A DNA stretch of 64,000 nucleotides from an uncultured Kangiella sp. (lineage in GTDB: Bacteria > Pseudomonadota > Gammaproteobacteria > Enterobacterales > Kangiellaceae): positions 124,001 through 188,000 of the forward strand of contig CANNCW010000004.1 of NCBI GenBank assembly GCA_947503345.1, given 5' to 3'. A model generated the notes under the pieces. It worked only from the letters and a program-made list of their open reading frames with translations, made no database searches and had not been told where the DNA came from. Position numbers and translations under genes: made by a program. Positions 60,598-64,000 of the stretch are shown here, one piece after another (within the stretch, counting starts at the first letter, position 1; each line of letters opens with the position of its first letter).

Positions 60598-62766
60598 CTA
60601 ACGAATAATAGACATTTCTTCAATTAAATTGTTTGCTCCATCAATATGCTCCATCACCCATAACATATAAGCGCTTGAGACATGAATTCCGCGCTTTAAT
60701 TTAGGATCATAGTCCCAATCACCAATGATCGATTCATAGTTTCCATCAAAAACCAAACCTACGAATTCTGCTTCGTCATTCAATGTAGAAGAACCCGAAT
60801 TACCACCAGTGATATCAACGGTAGTTAGGTAATTGACTTGAACACTATCTATGGCCTTGTCGTGGTAGTCACCATACATCTTGTCTTGGATCAGTTTATT
60901 TTGTTTTTCAGGTGAATTAAATGGTTCTTCTCCAGTGTGTTTAGCAAGCAAACCTTCTAAAGTAGTAAACGGTACTGAGTAAGTGCCATCTTTAGGAGAG
61001 TAGCCCTTAACGTTACCATAAGTGATACGTAGGGTGCTGTTTGCATCCGCGTAAATTGGCTTGTTCAAGTAATCATAGTAATCAATCATTGCCGACATAT
61101 ACTTTGGACGCAATTGCTGGAATTGACCAGAGCGCTGCTTATCTTTTAACTCACGCTGGTATTTCTCATCATAAGTAGCAACGGCTAACTTGATGAATGG
61201 ATCATTCGACTTCTTGAAGTCTTCAACAGACTTAGTCATCCAGTCTAAACGGATTTCTTGCTCAGTAAGCTTTGTTTTTGCAAACATACTGCTAATTGTC
61301 GTAGCAAATTGATCAGCATCGAAGTTTTTACCAATATTCATGGCTTTATCAAAAGATTTAACACGTTGATCCATTGGTAGTGTCGCGTATTGACCAACAA
61401 AGTATTTGTATAATTCTTTTGCAACTTTTTCATCCCAACGTCGATTAAAGCGTTTCAAACCTTCTTCGAAGCGAGTCATGTCTCGTTCTTGATATCCTGG
61501 TTCACGCTCGGCATCAGGTTTTTGCTTTTCTAACGCTAATCGATACAAGCGACCTGCAGTAGAGCTTAACGCGTCTCTACCCATCGCCCATAGCTTCATA
61601 TCGGTTTCTTGAGACTTTTGATCTTCTTCAATTAAAGCATTTAAAGCATTGATAGAGTCGCGGTGCTTTTTGCTCATTGATTTATCAGTGTCTAACCAAT
61701 TGGCAAGACTAGATTCCAGTTTGGTTTTACGTTGTAAGAAGTCACCTTTGCCGTAGCTCTCTATCATGCTACCCCAGTTTTTCTCTACGTTGTTTAAACT
61801 GGCTAAGGTAGAAGCATATTTTACTCGAGCGTCAGAGCCTTCAGGCGCATTTTGCTCAATCGTATCAATATAGTCGTGTACTAACTTTCTAAAAGTAGGG
61901 TAGTACCATTCAAATTGGTTTTGCACTTCAACACTAGTGCGATAACGATTGGTGCTTCCTGGGTAGCCAGCAATCATCACAAAGTCGCCATCTTTAACAC
62001 CATCAGCATTTACTTTTAAAAAATGTTTTGGTTTATAGGGAACATTATCTTCAGAGTAATCAACAGGCTTACCATCTTTACTGACATAGGCGCGGTAAAA
62101 AGCAAAGTCACCGGTATGACGTGGCCACATCCAGTTATCGATATCGCCACCGTATTTGCCAATAGAGCCAGCAGGAGCATAGACTAGACGAACGTCTTTG
62201 ATTTCCATTTGCTTAATTAAGTAATATTCTAAACCACCATGAAAAGCGCTTACTCGACAGCGGTATCCATCTTCCGACTCACAATCAGCAATTAAATTTT
62301 TGCGGTTCTTTTCAATCGCCTTGTAACGCTCAATGCCACTTAAATCAGCAGATAAACCGCCAATAACCTTATCAGTAACCTTATTAACTGCCTCTGTCAC
62401 ATAGACACGGCTGCCCGGCGCTGCTTTTAGTTCATCGTTTAATGACTTGGCTAAAAAACCTTTTTCAATTAAATTGTCATCGGCAGTCGAGTTAAATTGG
62501 ATACTGCCGTAAACACAATGGTGATTAGTCGCTACTAAACCTTGTGGTGAAAGAAATGCTGCTGAGCAGCCACCTAAGCTAACGATAGCGCCCATTGGGA
62601 AACTGGTTAGATCGGTTAATTCTTCTGGGTTAATTTTTAAACCAGCGGCTTTAAGTTCTTTCTTTAAGCTTGGAAGCTGGTGTGGTTGCCACATTCCTTC
62701 ATCAGCTATAACCGACGAAGCTAATACTGCACTACTAGTGAGCGCTGCAATAATAAATTTTTTCAT
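60598..62766 (-). CDS. S46 family dipeptidyl-peptidase (DPP7-like)
   Basis: A 722-aa exported serine dipeptidyl peptidase with a signal peptide (cleavage near VIADEG). The chymotrypsin-fold triad is visible: His in VATNHHCVYGSIQF, Asp in YGGDIDNWMWPRHTGDF, and Ser in DITGGNSGSSTLND. At the specificity position after the Ser the sequence reads VFDGNYES. Gly there is associated with DPP7-type preference for hydrophobic residues, while DPP11-type enzymes have Arg. Probably used to break down external peptides. Confidence 0.93.
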   Translation of the reverse strand: MKKFIIAALTSSAVLASSVIADEGMWQPHQLPSLKKELKAAGLKINPEELTDLTSFPMGAIVSLGGCSAAFLSPQGLVATNHHCVYGSIQFNSTADDNLIEKGFLAKSLNDELKAAPGSRVYVTEAVNKVTDKVIGGLSADLSGIERYKAIEKNRKNLIADCESEDGYRCRVSAFHGGLEYYLIKQMEIKDVRLVYAPAGSIGKYGGDIDNWMWPRHTGDFAFYRAYVSKDGKPVDYSEDNVPYKPKHFLKVNADGVKDGDFVMIAGYPGSTNRYRTSVEVQNQFEWYYPTFRKLVHDYIDTIEQNAPEGSDARVKYASTLASLNNVEKNWGSMIESYGKGDFLQRKTKLESSLANWLDTDKSMSKKHRDSINALNALIEEDQKSQETDMKLWAMGRDALSSTAGRLYRLALEKQKPDAEREPGYQERDMTRFEEGLKRFNRRWDEKVAKELYKYFVGQYATLPMDQRVKSFDKAMNIGKNFDADQFATTISSMFAKTKLTEQEIRLDWMTKSVEDFKKSNDPFIKLAVATYDEKYQRELKDKQRSGQFQQLRPKYMSAMIDYYDYLNKPIYADANSTLRITYGNVKGYSPKDGTYSVPFTTLEGLLAKHTGEEPFNSPEKQNKLIQDKMYGDYHDKAIDSVQVNYLTTVDITGGNSGSSTLNDEAEFVGLVFDGNYESIIGDWDYDPKLKRGIHVSSAYMLWVMEHIDGANNLIEEMSIIR

Positions 62767-62877
62767 GATTGATACCTTGTAACCCCTAAATATACTTAAA
62801 ATATAACTTGGTAATTTTAGAGAAATAATGGGTTTTTCTCAGTTTTAATTTGTAAGTGATTATGAATGTTTAATCTC

Positions 62878-62905
62878 TAAAAAAGCCAGCAACAATGCTG
62901 GCTTT
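62878..62905 (-). terminator. intrinsic terminator after scoB
   Basis: The minus-strand stem AAAGCCAGC-ATTGTT-GCTGGCTTT is followed by a T-run. It separates scoBA from the S46 gene. Confidence 0.92.
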
Positions 62906-62921
62906 AAAGTTAAAGCTGAAG

Positions 62922-63578
62922 CTAGACTTTCATTTCAGGTATATCACCTTCAATGACTAAATCAGCTTCGGTAAGCGCTTGAATTTCTTCAACAGTTACG
63001 CCTGGCGCTCTTTCTAATAGATGGAAAGCACCATCTTTTATTTCCATAAAGGCTAACTCTGTAATAACGCGTTTAATGCAATTTGCACCAGTTAATGGCA
63101 AAGAGCATTTTTTAAGAATTTTTGAAACACCATGCTTGTTAGCGTGAGTCATGGTTACAATAATGTTTTCAGCACCAGCCACTAAATCCATTGCGCCGCC
63201 CATGCCTTTAACTAATTTTCCTGGGATCATCCAAGAAGCAATTGAGCCTTCTTGATCTACTTCAAATGCACCAAGAACCGTTAAGTCAACATGACCTCCA
63301 CGGATCATGGCAAAGCTTTCTGCAGATGAAAAATAAGCTGCGCCAGTGACTGCGGTTACCGTTTGTTTGCCTGCGTTGATTAAATCAGGATCGATAGTTT
63401 CTTCCGTTGGGAATTCGCCCATACCCAATAAACCATTTTCCGATTGCAACATCACTTCCATCCCTTCAGGAATGTAGTTTGCCACTAGGGTAGGAATACC
63501 AATACCAAGATTAACGTAATAGCCATCTTGAATTTCTTGCGCCACTCGCATGGCGATTTGATCACGTGTTAATGCCAT
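62922..63578 (-). CDS. scoB: 3-oxoacid CoA-transferase subunit B
   Basis: A 218-aa subunit of a succinyl-CoA:3-ketoacid (or related) CoA-transferase, used in ketone-body and poly-hydroxybutyrate-type metabolism. The catalytic Glu is in MLQSENGLLGMG. GSIASWMIPGKLVKGMGGAMDL is typical of SCOT subunit B. The start is at ATG 63578, with AAGGAG eight bases upstream. It follows scoA by 10 bases. Exact acyl acceptor cannot be read from the sequence. Confidence 0.94.
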   Translation of the reverse strand: MALTRDQIAMRVAQEIQDGYYVNLGIGIPTLVANYIPEGMEVMLQSENGLLGMGEFPTEETIDPDLINAGKQTVTAVTGAAYFSSAESFAMIRGGHVDLTVLGAFEVDQEGSIASWMIPGKLVKGMGGAMDLVAGAENIIVTMTHANKHGVSKILKKCSLPLTGANCIKRVITELAFMEIKDGAFHLLERAPGVTVEEIQALTEADLVIEGDIPEMKV

Positions 63579-63588
63579 TGTGCGCTCC

Positions 63589-64000
63589 TTATGCTTGCTC
63601 GTTTGTAGGTTTGATGGTTCTTTGCTCGATGCGTTTTTCAAAGCTACCTTTGATAATACGTTGAACATAAATTCCTGGTGTATGAATATAGTTTGGATCT
63701 AAATCACCAGCTTCAACAATTTCTTCAACTTCCACTACCGTAATCTTGCCAGCAGTCGCCATCATTGGATTAAAGTTCATTGCCGTTTTACGGAATATTA
63801 AGTTACCCATAGTATCGGCTTTCCAAGCTTTAACTAAAGCAAAGTCCGCCGTTAAAGATGGTTCTAGCACATAATTGCGACCTTCAATTTCGCGAGTTTC
63901 TTTGCCATCTGCAACTTGAGTGCCATAACCCGTTGCTGTGAAGAAGGCAGGAATGCCTGCGCCACCAGCACGAATTTTTTCAGCTAAAGTACCTTGTGGC
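63589..64000 (-). CDS. scoA: 3-oxoacid CoA-transferase subunit A, C-terminal part
   Basis: The 3' 412 bases of the A subunit; the gene continues beyond the window. The visible sequence has the conserved [29 protein letters not shown] and a [17 protein letters not shown] motif near the C-terminus, ending [15 protein letters not shown] and the tail. It pairs with scoB to form the CoA-transferase. Confidence 0.93.
   Translation of the reverse strand, partial: PQGTLAEKIRAGGAGIPAFFTATGYGTQVADGKETREIEGRNYVLEPSLTADFALVKAWKADTMGNLIFRKTAMNFNPMMATAGKITVVEVEEIVEAGDLDPNYIHTPGIYVQRIIKGSFEKRIEQRTIKPTNEQA

Overview
The window looks like a contiguous piece of chromosome from a marine gammaproteobacterium, most likely Kangiella or Aliikangiella or a close relative. 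This is inferred from the AT-rich sequence, the gene order and the secreted or periplasmic proteolytic enzymes (S46, S41, M14 and M48 families, plus an S9-like relic). No plasmid, phage or IS genes, tRNAs, rRNAs or CRISPR arrays were seen. Both ends cut genes: trpB at the left and the CoA-transferase A subunit at the right.

Layout. 1-3966 (+): end of trpB, trpA, a YfcL-like protein, divergent aroA, aroC and a small unknown gene coupled to aroC. 4007-4165: hairpin-rich repeat-like sequence. 4176-13673: DUF2069, wrbA and yfgD (-), yihY (+), a 525-aa PilZ-like protein (-), a thioredoxin lipoprotein, bepA and perM divergent, a small lipoprotein, and phoH. 13701-17174: bcp, then dapA-bamC and a WalJ-like hydrolase. 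17183-25194: RstAB-like two-component pair, a chalcone-isomerase-like/TonB fusion, an M14 carboxypeptidase, a saccharopine-reductase-like enzyme and an S9-like lipoprotein without its catalytic residues. 25289-31542: nadA, a second 517-aa PilZ-like paralogue, the 4.5S RNA gene, dnaX with a frame break at a run of ten A, ebfC and recR. 31632-36265: S41 protease, htpG with a sigma-32-type promoter, VanZ-like protein, VMO-I-like secreted protein. 36501-40199: SAM-I riboswitch, metY and a MetX-homoserine dehydrogenase fusion. 40320-46963: DUF3592 protein, adk-hemH-yoaA-tsaB and a Slp-family lipoprotein. 47012-51628 (-): purB-roxA-MATE-queH. 51764-54589: serine hydrolase and two tandem DUF6090 proteins. 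54763-64000: acnB, MAPEG protein, an EAL signalling protein, S46 peptidase and scoBA.

How the genes work together. Coherent groups are aromatic amino-acid synthesis (trpBA, aroA, aroC), SAM-controlled methionine synthesis (homoserine dehydrogenase, acylation and sulfhydrylation in two overlapping genes), outer-membrane assembly and quality control (bamC, bepA), and DNA replication and repair (dnaX, ebfC, recR, yoaA). Two translation-modification enzymes (roxA, queH) share one operon.

The strongest unusual observations are these. (1) dnaX reads in frame only to a short gamma-like product, and tau needs a -1 change inside an A10 run. (2) The roxA homologue's conserved N-terminus has no ATG, GTG or TTG start and contains a terminator-like hairpin. 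(3) Three identical CTTTATA heptamers appear to compete for one strand in the SAM-I riboswitch. (4) There are several uncommon protein architectures: MetX-Hom, CHI-like-TonB, a pseudo-prolyl-oligopeptidase and the paired PilZ-like proteins. No single obviously new defence or mobile system was found.
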